From Heterobilharzia americana (lineage: Eukaryota > Platyhelminthes > Trematoda > Strigeidida > Schistosomatidae), in the NCBI GenBank assembly GCA_944470555.2, contig OX104130.1, positions 70,933,160 to 70,997,159 of the forward strand: 64,000 nt of DNA. Direction: 5' to 3'. Position 1 is the stretch's first letter; the number at the start of each line of letters is the position of its first letter. Shown here in pieces: positions 56,701-63,930 of the stretch. The translations under genes were made by a program, and so were the position numbers. The notes beneath the pieces are model-generated. The model was given only the letters and a program-made list of their open reading frames with translations. It was not told the DNA's origin and ran no database searches.

Positions 56701-59700
56701 AGAAATCGAATTACCCCATAGTATTCATCATCGATTGATATCGGTTAGAAAACTAGTGAAAACCTGGGCGTATCGGATAGCTGCTTTGCGCTAGTATGAT
56801 ACTCCTCCAGAGGTGTGCACCTGCAACCCCACCATGAAGCAAACTAAGGACTGTCAGGTACTGCAGTAAGCACGTTACCATTCAGCCGCCACTGGGTCCA
56901 AATCCAATGGCCCACATTTTCCTACTTCTGCCAATTTCTGAAATCAATCAATCCCTACAAACCTCTAAATAGAAATCAAATTTACTGGGACTAAAATATC
57001 TAAGTGGTGGCTTACCGATGTCAGAGTTGAATTATGACAATTTCAATCCCCATCAAAGCATAAGTTTTCTCCAGGTACAAAAAGCTACCGCTTACTAACG
57101 AATAACATTCAAGTATAATACATAGACACAATTTCATAACGATTGCCAGAGAAAAAGCATAGACTGTACACTACATCGAAGGATCATCTTTCCCGATTTA
57201 TTTGTCAAATAACATTCTGCAACTAGCCCAGACTAGTCGGTACTACCAATAAGAATTGCGTCGAACAGATCATTTAATAAATCTTCTACCAATATGAAAT
57301 GCTACTTCAAGAAAAAGCTTATATAACATATGAACACTTAGGCATTGTTTGTTCGATATTTCACAAAACAGACCCTGTTATTCTCGCTACCTAATTCTCA
57401 TGTCCACAATTATGTTAACTTAGTCGTCAACTTGCACCGACGCAGTTTACCACTGTTATGTAGCATTAAAAGTATCATAATTTATTAAAAAATTATCGAC
57501 AATTCTCTAACAGCCAGAATATGCGGTAATAAAAATTGCTCTTCTTTCATATAAAACAAAAGTTTTCACTGACAAGTAATATGGCGTAATCCAATAAAAC
57601 CGAACATTGTTGAAATACGACAGTTACGAATCACATATGATGTATCCTTATTATATAATACTACACAATTACTCAACAATCTAAAACTGTTGAAACGTAT
57701 AGGTATCTGTAAGCCTTCAGACAATATACAGACCTGAATTCAAGGATATACTTTACAGCAAACAAACAAGTATTCTATTGATCGCTGATTTTCGTCAGTT
57801 TTACAACTTATACCAAGTTGCTTTATCGATACAACATTCAGCTTGGCTTCAAAAGCTTTAATTTATTAAATGCAGACACAGTATCATGAGCACATAAACC
57901 CGTAAAAAGCGGAATAAATATAAATTAAGAAAATGATACCCTACACAGTATATCGACTCACTTCAAGATTAGCATTCAGTATCATAATACGCTCTGTAGA
58001 AACAAACAATTCAACTGTTACACTCGGTTGAGATTCCTCATCTGGAGCCTGAAAGTAAAGAGACAAATGTTGGAAAGGTAGGTGATGAAATTAGTTACAG
58101 CACAAAAAGGAGCAGCGATGCATAATTGCATGCATATAATATGATATGATGCATTCCAGAGTGGAGTTTATGAACAAAATTTTATATTTCTACATAAAAA
58201 CCTTGGTTACTACGTACTCATGTAACATATTGTAAAGATTAATTCATCCCAAATCTATAATAATGGACATTTAGTTTTACGTGAATTGTTAAACAGCATT
58301 CTACTGAGACATCCAAGGTATTCTACAGTGTTTACGCAATATACAATCAGATGTTAGTCAATACATATTACAGTTGGAATGAGTCCGTTCACTTCGGGTG
58401 ATTCACAGTGCTATAGACATGCAATTCGATACACAAAAACGATTCTCATGTAAACAAGAGTTTAAAGATGGTTATGCTTAAGTTCATCTTTTTACGTGTT
58501 ATACGGCACAAAGAAAAGGTATAAATAAAACCGTGAAATGAAGAATATAAAAATATAGATAGAAAACCGCTATTGATTATTAGCAAGTGTTATACATGTA
58601 CATATTTACATCACATACACAGGTATACACTCGTATTTCAATGCATAAATACTTGAAAAATACTACAACAATCAACATGCTAAAATGTGAAACGAAGAAG
58701 CAGTTACACAAACACAAACAACATGAATTTTTTTTAGCTTACACCCTAGATATAAATGTAAGAGAGAAGAAAAAAACAAATACCAGCCATACTTTTACTG
58801 ATAATTTATATTCATTCAACACCAACAAAAAGTTATGTCAGTAACGGGTACATATTATTATCTCTGAGTTTCCTAAGTTGTTTGCTAGTAACAAAACTAG
58901 GAATAGGATGAAGTCAACAACATCTGCATTGCAAACTGGTTAATGTCGAACAAAAAACTAAAAGGGGATTTAGCAGTTCCTCTTACTGGATTTAGTAGAC
59001 ATGTAACTCATTAGCTTAAGCACTTGACCTTCAACAAATAGGTTTCGGATTCAAATCGCGCCCCACCTACTGCGACCACAACAACCAGGTAGCCTCAGCA
59101 CCGTAAGTGACTCACTACCTAGTAAATATACAATTGTACTGGGTCGAGCAGAACTATGCCATTAACTGGCTTGTTGGTCTTGCTAGGCTTTTCGGACTAG
59201 CTAGACGAATGAGAGCTCAATCTGAAACGACTACAACGACAACTTTTGTTAAGGACTAAAACTATCTTGATCTGCAAGAAAATAACTGACTGTTTTGTAC
59301 CGCATCACTTATATGTTAGTAGGATTGTTCATTTTGGAGCGTTGGCTATTGTCACTTAATAGATTAATTTTGAATCCAATATCCATTTTGATGGCTCAGA
59401 AATGTCTTCTGTATGTTGTCGAAGTGGTTTTCCTATTAATCAGTGCTGAGTGATACTGCGACTTGTCAGAAGAAGCAGGAGGTAATTAATTCACAATATG
59501 ACACAAAATCAAGGATAGATATGTTATATTAGGATATTTTGATGTATCACTACTACCTAAGTGAAAATTAAAGGATAAAACCACTAAATACCTTTAGCCA
59601 TCATAAAGTATGGCGAAAATTCCAAAATCTACGATAACCAACCGTGCAATGATTTCCTGTAATATATTTTTGATAAGAAATACCAAAATAGTAAAAAGTG

Positions 59701-62583
59701 CTTCAGTGTGAATGCAGTAGTATCTGACTGCAGCAATGATTGATTCTGAAAGGATTACCGTCCTCTTGAGGTTGCAAATACACCATGCTGACGAATGCCA
59801 AGAAGCACAAAACCTAGTTCCAAAGCTTTTTGACGATTGTTTTTAACTAGCTAACATCAGTTAAAGCGTACAGCTACGGTGGCTACATTTCGAAACTGGT
59901 TGACAGAATTCAGTTACCACTTAGGACCAAGAAATATAAAATTAATTACTTCTTCATATCTAACCAATGAAAGTCTCTAATGTACATTTTTCCTCTTCAT
60001 TATTTCTTATTTTACCTTTTCTTCTTCTTGGATTATACTTGGTGTTGTAATCAAGTCGATAGCGACTTTCTCGATTTTCAGCATGTACAAAGTTTGCATT
60101 CAAAAAACAAATTAAAATGACTGTAACAGCCTTGCCAAGATTCTTCAATTCATTAGGAATTACACGTTGTTTGAAGATAATTAACTAATTTCACAGCCTA
60201 GTGGATAACGAAAGGTTTATCAGTACACTTAGGATAAGAAAATACAAGTGACTAGTACAAATAAGTATACATCATTCATGTAATTTTATCGCTACGAACC
60301 CAAAAAAGCAATTTCAAAATCCTGATATGGAGCACATAAGAAGTTTATAGACATACAGGTATCAATACAACTTTTTCTGCAGAAGTTTACAAAAAAGAAA
60401 GATTCACAATTCACGACGACATCACAACTGATATGTGCGTTTTTGCTTCGTAGTCAAATATTTAATCAACAATTACAGGGTACAAAGCGACTTTATCATC
60501 GTCTAATTATAATGAATTTGTCACTTAATTTTCCACTCCTTCATAACGAACCAAAGGAATATAGTAATATCCCCTCTTTAGTTTTCATGCAACAAAATGA
60601 GGGTCATACCTCAGTTTTGTAACATGCGAGTAATTGCTGAGTAACAATTATGGTTATATATCACTAGTTATACGTAACAGGTTCACAGTAGTAAGTGGAT
60701 CGAAGTGTAGCGAACCCACACAACCTAAAATACTCACAAATGATGTGAAATAGTCTTGAATAGATTCAACTTTTGTGTTTAGGAGGGAGTCCCCTACGTC
60801 TTACACTATCTGGTAACGCATAACATCAACACTCATCAGTAAAATAAACCTTATAGCTTGAGGACGACCATTGATCTTCTGGACTTGAAGAACAACCAGT
60901 AGGAACTCTAATTAAAAGCGTAGTTCATTAATTACAATAAGACTGCGAAAGAAAACAGCTAAAAACAAAAACAAATTACACAAAACAAAACATAATGTCA
61001 TTCCACTGTTATCATTGTTGACTAAGTTTTTTGTTGGAGTCACATGATGTGATCAATAGTCTAAGGAGGTAGATATACAAAAATGCGGTACTTGCCAGAA
61101 ATTACTGTTAGGCTATAGCAAGCAGAAAAGGTTAGAATCTCGGAGAAAATGTATCCCTTATCAACGACCATCAAAAATCACAGAAGCCCAACGCTGACTG
61201 CTTTCAGTCACGTAAATCCGCATCAACTAAGATCAGGGGACAAAGTTAATGCATTCTACTATAAACTAAACAGTGACACGCACATTTGAGTAGTTTATAT
61301 GCAAGTATGCAAACTTTTTAGTTTTATAAAAGTAAATAGCTAGTATACGTTTTCGGAATAATAAGGGAAATCTAACCTTGATACGGTTAACCACTTCTTG
61401 GGCTTGAATCATACGGGACATGCGCGTCGAGTGTTTATTGCACATAAGTTGAGTACTTCCCATATATTGTGCTCGGAATAATAACCCATGTATAAGAATA
61501 TCCGGATGTTCGGGATGCCGAACAGAAACTGAAAAAAAGCAAAAATATTTTTTTAGAATTGTAAATAAACAGAAGCAAAACAGTATTCTATGCAGAAATG
61601 AATGTGTTAAGGAAACAAAGCACATTTGAGAATGATCTACGAAATACGAAGATAATGCGACAGCTAGGGCATATCAATTTAAAGAGTCGACCAATGGGTC
61701 ACGAGTTCGAACACTGCCCCGCCTACCGTGGTTTGGATAACCAGGCAGTGTCACTAGCCTTCAGACAACAGGTGTGACTCACTGCCTACTGCATGAATGT
61801 GTACGAGGTTGCTGAGTGCATTTCAATTTGATTTTCCATAGCAACACTGTACAAGTATCTCCTTTCTTACACAACCTTATCAATTTTCCCATTAGAATTC
61901 ATATTCTCACTGTTCATTACGAAAGTAGCAATTTAGTTCTCCAGTATGTTTTAATTAACGTGTTTCCGTTATACAACAATTTTTTTTATTTCTGTCAGAC
62001 AGCCTTTGGACATAACTATTAAAAGTGGAGAAGCCTAATGGTGTTAGTTCTTTAACACGAGAAGAAATCAGAATTATTAACATAGATAAGAATGAAAAAA
62101 TAATGTAAGGGGCTATGAGCCATACTGATTGCATGGTCGAAGATGGAGTGCTACATTTCTGGAGCCACATCTCGATGAGTCGAAATGAGTTAACAGTTAT
62201 TGATCGCAACGAGAAGAAAACACCTATAAACAGAACAAAAAGTCAACTGATCCTACCAGTTATACCAAATGAAACAAGAAGAGTGTATTAATATCCTACA
62301 GCATGATATGTATTAGTTGTAGTTTGGTGACTTGAGCAACCCATTCATTACATTTGAATCGGTAACTACAAATCTACTCCAATTTGTTTTAGACAAAGCG
62401 ACAGCACTATTGACTTTTATAAAATACAAACCCTATTTACAGTTACAAAGCAAAATACTTTTACAAAACATAATAAGGTCTAATACTATAACCACATGTA
62501 TAGATTCCAATATATAAAGCAACAATTCAACAAAGAATACTGCGATGAAACGTACCTTCACGAACTCGGCGTTGACGATCAGT
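35695..62583 (-). CDS. APBA1: X11/Mint/APBA (LIN-10) adaptor, PTB-PDZ-PDZ part (8 exons)
   Basis: Exons on the - strand, in transcript order: 62556-62583, 61377-61528, 57962-58048, 55765-56088, 43727-43909, 38659-38871, 36979-37239 and 35695-35766. They join into 439 codons plus TGA. Phases are 0 throughout, except phase 1 after the first exon. Residues 11-220 or so form the PTB domain ('[13 protein letters not shown]', '[18 protein letters not shown]'-like end), followed by PDZ1 ('[13 protein letters not shown]', '[14 protein letters not shown]') and PDZ2 ('[20 protein letters not shown]', '[11 protein letters not shown]'), with a C-terminal Tyr-Ile. Family knowledge: X11/Mint proteins are cytoplasmic or synaptic and Golgi adaptors. 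Their PTB binds YENPTY-type tails, and their PDZ domains bind channels and other membrane proteins. The N-terminal half lies beyond the window. The fluke insert in the PTB is unusual. This gene converges on CWF19L2. Confidence 0.93.
35960..36045 (-). repeat. tRNA-like SINE head (pol III A and B boxes)
   Basis: On the - strand 'TGGTCTAGTGGATAACG' resembles an A box and 'GAGTTCGAATCCCGG' a B box, at tRNA spacing. The acceptor-stem halves do not pair and the T-stem has a mismatch, so I read it as a SINE promoter and not a working tRNA. Next to it, 36095-36180 carries in the opposite orientation a piece shared with 33980-34025. Confidence 0.7.
36331..36417. repeat. Small foldback (about 24-bp arms)
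   Basis: 'CGTGTTTGAAATAAAATAATT' at 36331 is mirrored by the reverse complement ending at 36417 ('TTTCATTTCAAACACG'), with about 40 bases between the arms. It could be a MITE-like remnant. Confidence 0.7.
36979..37239 (-). CDS. APBA1: APBA exon 7 (PDZ2)
   Basis: The acceptor TTTTAG precedes 37239. The frame runs '[20 protein letters not shown]', [20 protein letters not shown] and '[20 protein letters not shown]', then ends VGE at the strong donor GTAAGT (36978 downward). The family-conserved GGIAERGG is intact. If the donor is ignored the frame continues 22 codons to a stop at 36913, with a non-conserved end. Confidence 0.95.
37240..38658. other. APBA intron 6
   Basis: AT-rich, no recognised repeat or gene. 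Confidence 0.5.
38659..38871 (-). CDS. APBA1: APBA exon 6 (PDZ1)
   Basis: Acceptor TTTTTAG precedes 38871 and donor GTAAGC follows 38659; 71 codons in phase 0. It encodes [20 protein letters not shown] and '[20 protein letters not shown]', then '[20 protein letters not shown]'. This is the family PDZ1 with its [13 protein letters not shown] carboxylate-binding loop. Confidence 0.95.
38872..41175. other. APBA intron 5, first part
   Basis: AT-rich and mostly unassigned. A 74-codon + strand frame at 40650-40874 starts with ATG, is rich in Asn/Asp/Glu and ends [17 protein letters not shown] recognise no family in it, and it could be chance or a small nested gene. Confidence 0.4.
41176..42190 (-). 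pseudogene. Family B LINE, 3' half, decayed
   Basis: Starting on the + strand with the AAT-type tail at 41176-41195 and the reversed 3' terminus, the - strand carries the RT end and C-terminal region up to about 42190. It matches 14490-15905 closely in the opposite orientation, but has its own breaks. The long + strand frame at 41566-42069 is antisense to it. Confidence 0.85.
42237..42357. repeat. Foldback with about 50-bp arms
   Basis: 42237-42290 ('GGGGATTTGGAAATATTTCA') is mirrored by 42305-42357 (reverse complement 'GGGGATCTAGAAATATTTCA'), with a very short A-rich loop. Likely a MITE-type hairpin. It sits between family B and the S-alpha-like SINE. Confidence 0.85.
42400..42715 (+). repeat. 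S-alpha-like SINE with pol III promoter and hammerhead
   Basis: An A box ('TGGCTCAATGATAACG', 42533-42548) and a B box ('GGATTCGGTCC', 42575-42585) are followed 20 bases later by a hammerhead motif (42605-42650) and a tail ending near 'CCAACTTGGAAC'. This order is that of the schistosome S-alpha satellite/SINE. The 3' portion matches, in reverse, 56700-56905. Outer limits are uncertain. Confidence 0.85.
42605..42650 (+). ncRNA. Hammerhead ribozyme, near-consensus
   Basis: Stem I GCACTG (42605-42610) pairs perfectly with CAGTGC (42645-42650). The core box is CCGATGA (consensus CTGATGA, one change). Stem II GTCC/GGAC is followed by GAAA, then the palindromic ACAGCTGT as a minimal stem III, and the cleavage triplet GTC (42642-42644). 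A minimal stem III normally favours a dimeric active form. The T-to-C change at a core position probably weakens cleavage. Confidence 0.85.
42716..43726. other. APBA intron 5, last part
   Basis: AT-rich, nothing assignable seen. Confidence 0.5.
43727..43909 (-). CDS. APBA1: APBA exon 5 (PTB end)
   Basis: Acceptor TTTTCAG precedes 43909 and donor GTATGC follows 43727; 61 codons in phase 0. '[20 protein letters not shown]' is the C-terminal helix of the PTB domain, continuing with [20 protein letters not shown] and '[20 protein letters not shown]' (the V codon belongs to the next exon), the family linker to PDZ1. Confidence 0.95.
43910..44459. other. APBA intron 4, first part
   Basis: AT-rich, nothing assignable. 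Confidence 0.5.
44460..44640 (-). repeat. tRNA-related SINE copy
   Basis: The - strand shows an A box ('TCAGTGGCTTAAGG'), a B box ('GGGTTCGAGCCCTGCCCCAC') and the 3' part with 'TTGCCTACTACACGAATGTG'. It belongs to the same family as copies at 22290, 58995 and 61655 and is distinct from the hammerhead SINE. Confidence 0.8.
44830..46190 (+). pseudogene. Penelope-like element, RT region
   Basis: Broken frames give, in order, '[20 protein letters not shown]' (KADKGG-type motif), '[20 protein letters not shown]' with '[12 protein letters not shown]', 'MISLDV*SLFTTV', '[20 protein letters not shown]' and 'KLENGLL'. This is the RT order of Penelope-like elements (PKxHK...xPLRPI; DVxSLFTxVP; GxxMGSPxxPxLAxxFM). 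Stops, a changed catalytic region and truncation at a (TA)n run near 46194 show it is inactive. A GIY-YIG part of what looks like the same family lies at 53750-54360 in reverse. Confidence 0.8.
46194..46219. repeat. (TA)n microsatellite
   Basis: Short TA run at the end of the Penelope-like remnant. Confidence 0.9.
46280..49445 (-). pseudogene. Longest family B LINE copy (endonuclease, RT and 3' tail)
   Basis: Reading the - strand from 49445: the APE start '[20 protein letters not shown]' and '[14 protein letters not shown]', then '[20 protein letters not shown]' and '[20 protein letters not shown]', the linker (48027-48269), the RT beginning '[20 protein letters not shown]', '[20 protein letters not shown]' and '[20 protein letters not shown]', with 'LDFADALCL' in place of FADD. 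The end is the common 3' terminus and an ATT-type tail (46280-46302). Several frameshifts, and FADA instead of FADD, predict it is dead. Family B is RTE-like but its protein is clearly different from family A. Confidence 0.88.
49430..49735 (-). pseudogene. Second family B fragment, cut by the family A copy
   Basis: A piece of family B RT ('[12 protein letters not shown]', '[12 protein letters not shown]'-like) abuts 49445 and ends abruptly at 49735, where the family A 3' tail (CAT)n begins. So family A inserted into family B. The expected continuation of family B is not found beyond 53682. Confidence 0.75.
49933..53361 (-). CDS. Family A endonuclease-reverse transcriptase polyprotein
   Basis: An uninterrupted frame of 1,142 codons runs from just after the stop at 53362-53364 to the stop at 49933; 981 of these lie below 52878. 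It makes the retrotransposon's own machinery. An APE-type endonuclease comes first: '[10 protein letters not shown]' just above 52878, 'CCVCETRI', GDLNAQVG near residue 143 of the 981 and SDHAL near 239. The RT follows: '[16 protein letters not shown]', '[14 protein letters not shown]', '[18 protein letters not shown]' and YADD at about 704-707. A C-terminal region with 'YGCETWPL' and '[17 protein letters not shown]' ends it. All catalytic motifs look intact. There is no ATG before codon 9 of the 981, yet the first endonuclease motif lies upstream of that, so the true start is probably non-AUG or otherwise unusual. Confidence 0.93.
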   Translation of the reverse strand, partial: HTPPRPTVCRAGGVGSLVVSFRSSGPKNTKIQNNHTQKAGCDRPQADVRWALRSHKSLSGTLRRNSLPRCGQPGSVNRPHNSVSTQVSSDCYPPPPSLPSNLPSRLLINDAASSSISPTSAAFDNDLSPQNSVPGLLKPRSKLHIGAFNVRTLRQIGQQASLAKTLATRGMDVCCVCETRIQDPSVVIHLTSPDQSGESAKFTLRVSGDSIASSRGLAGVGIALSTRAENSLLDWIPVDSRLCAMRLNGTVRTKRNSETRRCLFVISAYAPTDCSSDEVKDEFYHKLSNLLSKAKRSDVVVVAGDLNAQVGRLSEAERHLGGTFGIPAERTDNGDRLLQLCSDNRLFLASTNFRHKERHCLTWRPPSSTQRWTQIDHIAISHRWRGSVEDCRSFWSTCLDSDHALVRARICLRLNGRRKNLATKPLRVLLDNENTKAVFSEKLARQLSEQKTVTHPEEAWCHLQSTVKAALETVADSKIMAKKSQWISAASSKLMDARECIPAGSEYNEERAQLKNKLTKSLRNDREQWWAAKAKEMEKAAAIGNSRQLFRLIKETGGKWSTTVSEVIAEKDGSAIHSQGRRLGRWAEHFEEQFNWPPATIALPAIQSDPEWDIETGPPTLEEVEKAVGSLKRGRAAGPDGLPAEVYKNGGRVLLVRLTEVLASIWESNTIPSDWSKSLIIPVFKKGEKSSCDNHRGISLTNIVSKILSSIILRRLSGAREQQARENQAGFRPGRGCIDQIFTLRQVLEHRHAYRRPTIAVFLDLKAAFDSVDREVLWQCLSLKGVPSKYITLLKALYSNTCGHVRAYGELSRELYSSSGVRQGCPLSPFLFNFIIDILMEVSLSSPNYKDVDRITGEFSLDLEYADDIVLLGEDADKMQSLLNTLSGNLRMFGMRFSPPKCKFLLQDWSSAVPRLTIESEVVECVDHFTYLGSRINSGGLVADEISARIQKARLAFANLRHLWRRRDIRLSIKGRVYCTAVRSVLLYGCETWPLKVEDMRRLQVFDHRCLRSIGRIPWCHHVSNAEVRCRVLGRRGKSVDEVVNLHRLRWLGHVLRMPSHRLPRHTMLAEVGSGWKKARGGQTKTWHQCMKSLTVGLSHVGRCRLGGWGPRDKRNQWLETLGDMAQNRSQWRRCIHTLSSS
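53175..53462 (-). CDS. Upstream leader ORF of family A (95 codons)
   Basis: An ORF beginning [20 protein letters not shown] lies in the leader of the intact element, in a different frame from, and overlapping, the N-terminal extension of the large frame. It is open in the copy at 31284-31571 too. A related reading ('FLWMTSSATLILP') survives near 21340 in the old copy. It could be a small accessory ORF1 or merely a uORF. I recognise no domain. Confidence 0.35.
   Translation of the reverse strand: MTAVRCFPWMTSSAKLMLPSQWKGGLEKVGPKNNTLHHAPRSAGPAVLVHLSFPFAHPAPKIQKFKIIILKRLGVTGLKQMSDGLCGHTNLFQVP
53616..53682 (-). ncRNA. Candidate HDV-like self-cleaving ribozyme at the 5' terminus
   Basis: Numbering from the first element base (53682) on the - strand: P1 nt 1-7 CCCGACC pairs with nt 31-37 GGTCGGG; P2 nt 9-14 ATAGCT with nt 62-67 AGCTAT; P3 nt 18-20 ACC with nt 28-30 GGT, abutting P1'. 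A 7-bp P1 at the very 5' end plus a 3-bp P3 touching P1' is the nested double-pseudoknot layout of HDV-like ribozymes. A weak P4 (nt 42-44/51-53) and cytosines before P2' (nt 57, 60) could serve as J4/2. Deviations: nt 1 is C (G is usual), P1.1 is at most one pair, and J2/3 has three bases. HDV-like ribozymes are known at the 5' ends of other non-LTR elements. Confidence 0.45.
53750..54890 (-). pseudogene. Penelope-like element, C-terminal part with GIY-YIG-type end
   Basis: The - strand carries 'VTFLNTVM' near 54850, then '[20 protein letters not shown]' and '[14 protein letters not shown]', then '[17 protein letters not shown]' just before a stop. What follows reads roughly V-G-R-x-T-R-Q in another frame, fitting C.CG..YIGxTxRx of the GIY-YIG endonuclease. 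'LNRLGR' also occurs at the end of the + strand remnant at 44830-46190, so both probably come from one family. Frameshifts disable it. Confidence 0.65.
54891..55764. other. APBA intron 4, last part
   Basis: AT-rich. Around 55050-55320 a tRNA-SINE-like scrap may be present ('GTGGGCTTTGAACTCATGAA'). Otherwise nothing. Confidence 0.45.
55765..56088 (-). CDS. APBA1: APBA exon 4 (PTB, with fluke-specific insert)
   Basis: Acceptor ATTCTAG precedes 56088 and donor GTAAGG follows 55765; 108 codons in phase 0. '[20 protein letters not shown]' and FVLMSRR match the PTB core. About 65 residues of low-complexity Asn/Ser/Glu/Lys follow, and '[11 protein letters not shown]' resumes the domain. Other animals also have an insert here, but usually shorter. 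Confidence 0.95.
56089..57961. other. APBA intron 3
   Basis: Contains a decayed S-alpha-like SINE at about 56700-56905 (-). Otherwise AT-rich and unassigned. Confidence 0.55.
56700..56905 (-). repeat. S-alpha-like SINE with decayed hammerhead
   Basis: The - strand begins with an A-box-like 'CAGTGGCGGCTGAATGGTAA'. At 56774-56810 follows 'CTGGAGGAGTATCATACTAG' + CGCAAAGCAGCTATCC, a mutated version of the hammerhead at 42605-42650 (GAAA has become CAAA and the CTGATGA box is lost). Its 3' part aligns with 42650-42710. Confidence 0.75.
57962..58048 (-). CDS. APBA1: APBA exon 3 (PTB)
   Basis: Acceptor CTTTCAG precedes 58048 and donor GTGAGT follows 57962; 29 codons in phase 0. [20 protein letters not shown] followed by 'IMILNANLE' matches the family 'APEGExQPxxEVDLFISTxxIxVLN'. 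It joins directly to RIK of the preceding exon, as in insects. Confidence 0.95.
58049..61376. other. APBA intron 2
   Basis: AT-rich, with a SINE at 58995-59190 (+) and a hammerhead-like repeat scrap near 59785. A - strand open stretch at 59960-60148 (no ATG) has a hydrophobic run followed by a basic tail and is of unknown meaning. The rest is unassigned. Confidence 0.5.
58995..59190 (+). repeat. tRNA-related SINE copy
   Basis: A box-like 'TAGCTTAAGCACTTGACC', B box-like 'GGATTCAAATCGCGCCCCAC' and 3' 'GTGACTCACTACCTAGTAAA'. Same family as 44460-44640 and 61655-61845. Confidence 0.75.
61377..61528 (-). CDS. APBA1: APBA exon 2 (PTB start)
   Basis: Acceptor TTTTTTCAG precedes 61528 and donor GTTAGA follows 61377. 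With one base carried from the microexon it gives 51 codons: [20 protein letters not shown], '[20 protein letters not shown]', [11 protein letters not shown]. 'xFxAxYLGSTQL' and 'MxQAQEAVxRIK' are the classic start of the X11 PTB domain. Confidence 0.95.
61529..62555. other. APBA intron 1 with SINE
   Basis: Contains a tRNA-related SINE at 61655-61845 (+). The rest is AT-rich and unassigned. Confidence 0.55.
61655..61845 (+). repeat. tRNA-related SINE copy
   Basis: B box 'GAGTTCGAACACTGCCCCGC', then 'GGTGTGACTCACTGCCTACT', 'GCATGAATGTGTACGAGG' and 'TGAGTGCATTTCAA'. One of the better copies of this SINE family. Confidence 0.8.
62556..62583 (-). CDS. APBA1: APBA 28-nt microexon
   Basis: Flanked by TTCTACAG (acceptor) and GTACGT (donor) on the - strand. 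It encodes TDRQRRVRE plus one base, giving a basic linker immediately before the PTB exon. Phase 1 at its 3' end fits exon 2 exactly, giving Val. I cannot confirm it by homology since this linker is poorly conserved, but splice sites and phase agree. Confidence 0.75.
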
Positions 62584-62689
62584 CTGTAGAAGTAATGAAG
62601 AAAGACAATGCAATCACAAGGTAACTAAAAGAAGTTTGTATACTGAAATAATCAGGAATGTGTGTCATATGGGCTATTAAAACATACAG
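62584..62689. other. APBA intron upstream of the microexon
   Basis: No further APBA exon is visible between here and the window end, so the N-terminal part lies beyond 64000 or is too divergent to see. Confidence 0.5.
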
Positions 62690-62882
62690 GATAGCCAGAA
62701 CAATACACCATCAGTGCATGAGGTTTATAACTGTTGGTCTGAGCCATGTAAGGAGGTATAAGCTGCTTGGTTGGGGTCTTCTAGAAGATAAGAATCAATG
62801 GTTGGGGAGGTTTAGTGACATAGTTGAAAAATCGTCACAATGGTGCAGATATATCCATTCTTTGATGGCTTGCGATGTTTGA
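62690..62882 (+). pseudogene. Family A 3'-terminal coding fragment
   Basis: 'IHHQCMRFITVGLSHVRRYK', LLGWGLLEDKNQWLG and 'KSSQWCRYIHSL' match the last roughly 60 codons of the intact family A protein ('[20 protein letters not shown]'). Confidence 0.85.
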
Positions 62883-63287
62883 AATCCTTCGTCAATCTTG
62901 ATTTTTGAATTCCTTCACACCCAGTACAGTTTTGTCTGCTTTGATATCACTCTTTTTCGACATACATATGCATTAACTGATCGCTACCAATAAATAAAAT
63001 CACTTAATGACAAAACGTGTAGTGAATTATACTGCCTGATATCATATAATGAATGTTGATATAAATACCCCAGCTAATACTGTCATATTTATCTGGATCT
63101 AGCACAAATTAGATAATTCATTATCAAACGCATAATGAGACCGATTGGTATTTGCATTGATCAACTTTTTAGTAATATGTACATCAGCTAGTTGACTGTA
63201 CTTTAAAAGCTGACTGTAGACATTTATTTTTGTCATCATTTAAGTATTAATTTGTATTTACTATTTACTGAATTAGCAAACATGTGA

Positions 63288-63341
<54 letters not shown>

Positions 63342-63649
63342 CGAGTTTTGAAGATTCCTATTTCTACGAATAAAGACAATCTGAACGAAGAATATTCTTT
63401 TCAATAATTTCTCATCAGGCTCTACAGTTATAAAATATAATTGTTCAGTATAAAACAAGGTCCGGTTTGAAGCAAATACAAAATCCGATGTAAATTAGGG
63501 ACAATAAGGCAATCAACTTTCCCAACCCAATCCATTTTTGGCAAAAGTCGCACGCCAAGGTAAGCAGTGCCTGAGCACTCACGACACACGCATCCGAGCC
63601 AAGTCAGTCACAGAGTTTTAGAAGTAATTCGGCTAATAACCCCAAAAAC
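62883..63649. other. Unassigned AT-rich stretch with (TA)n
   Basis: A (TA)n microsatellite at 63291-63340 is the only clear feature. The sequence from about 63540 may already belong to the family A piece that follows. Confidence 0.5.
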
Positions 63650-63930
63650 TTTAATCGGATCAGATGGCTAGGACATGTGTTACGCATGCCTAGTCACCGT
63701 CTACTTCGTCGTGAAATGTTAGCTGAGGTAGGTTAAGGGTAGAAAAGGATTGAAGATGACCAGAAAAAAATATGGTAACATTCCATCCAGTCTCTGATTG
63801 TTGATCTGAATCATGTAGAGAAATGACGACTTCTATGGTGGAGATTGCATGAAAACCGAAACCGGCGGCTGAAGACTAAGTGATATAGCTTAAAACTGAT
63901 CTCAGGGCCACAGATATATCCAGACATTAT
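63650..63930 (+). pseudogene. Another family A 3' coding fragment
   Basis: '[17 protein letters not shown]' + RREMLAEVG, then a broken 'LIVDLNHVEK'-like end, matching the C-terminal region of family A. Same orientation as, and close to, the piece at 62690-62882 but covering more upstream codons, so it is a separate insertion or a rearranged one. Confidence 0.85.
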
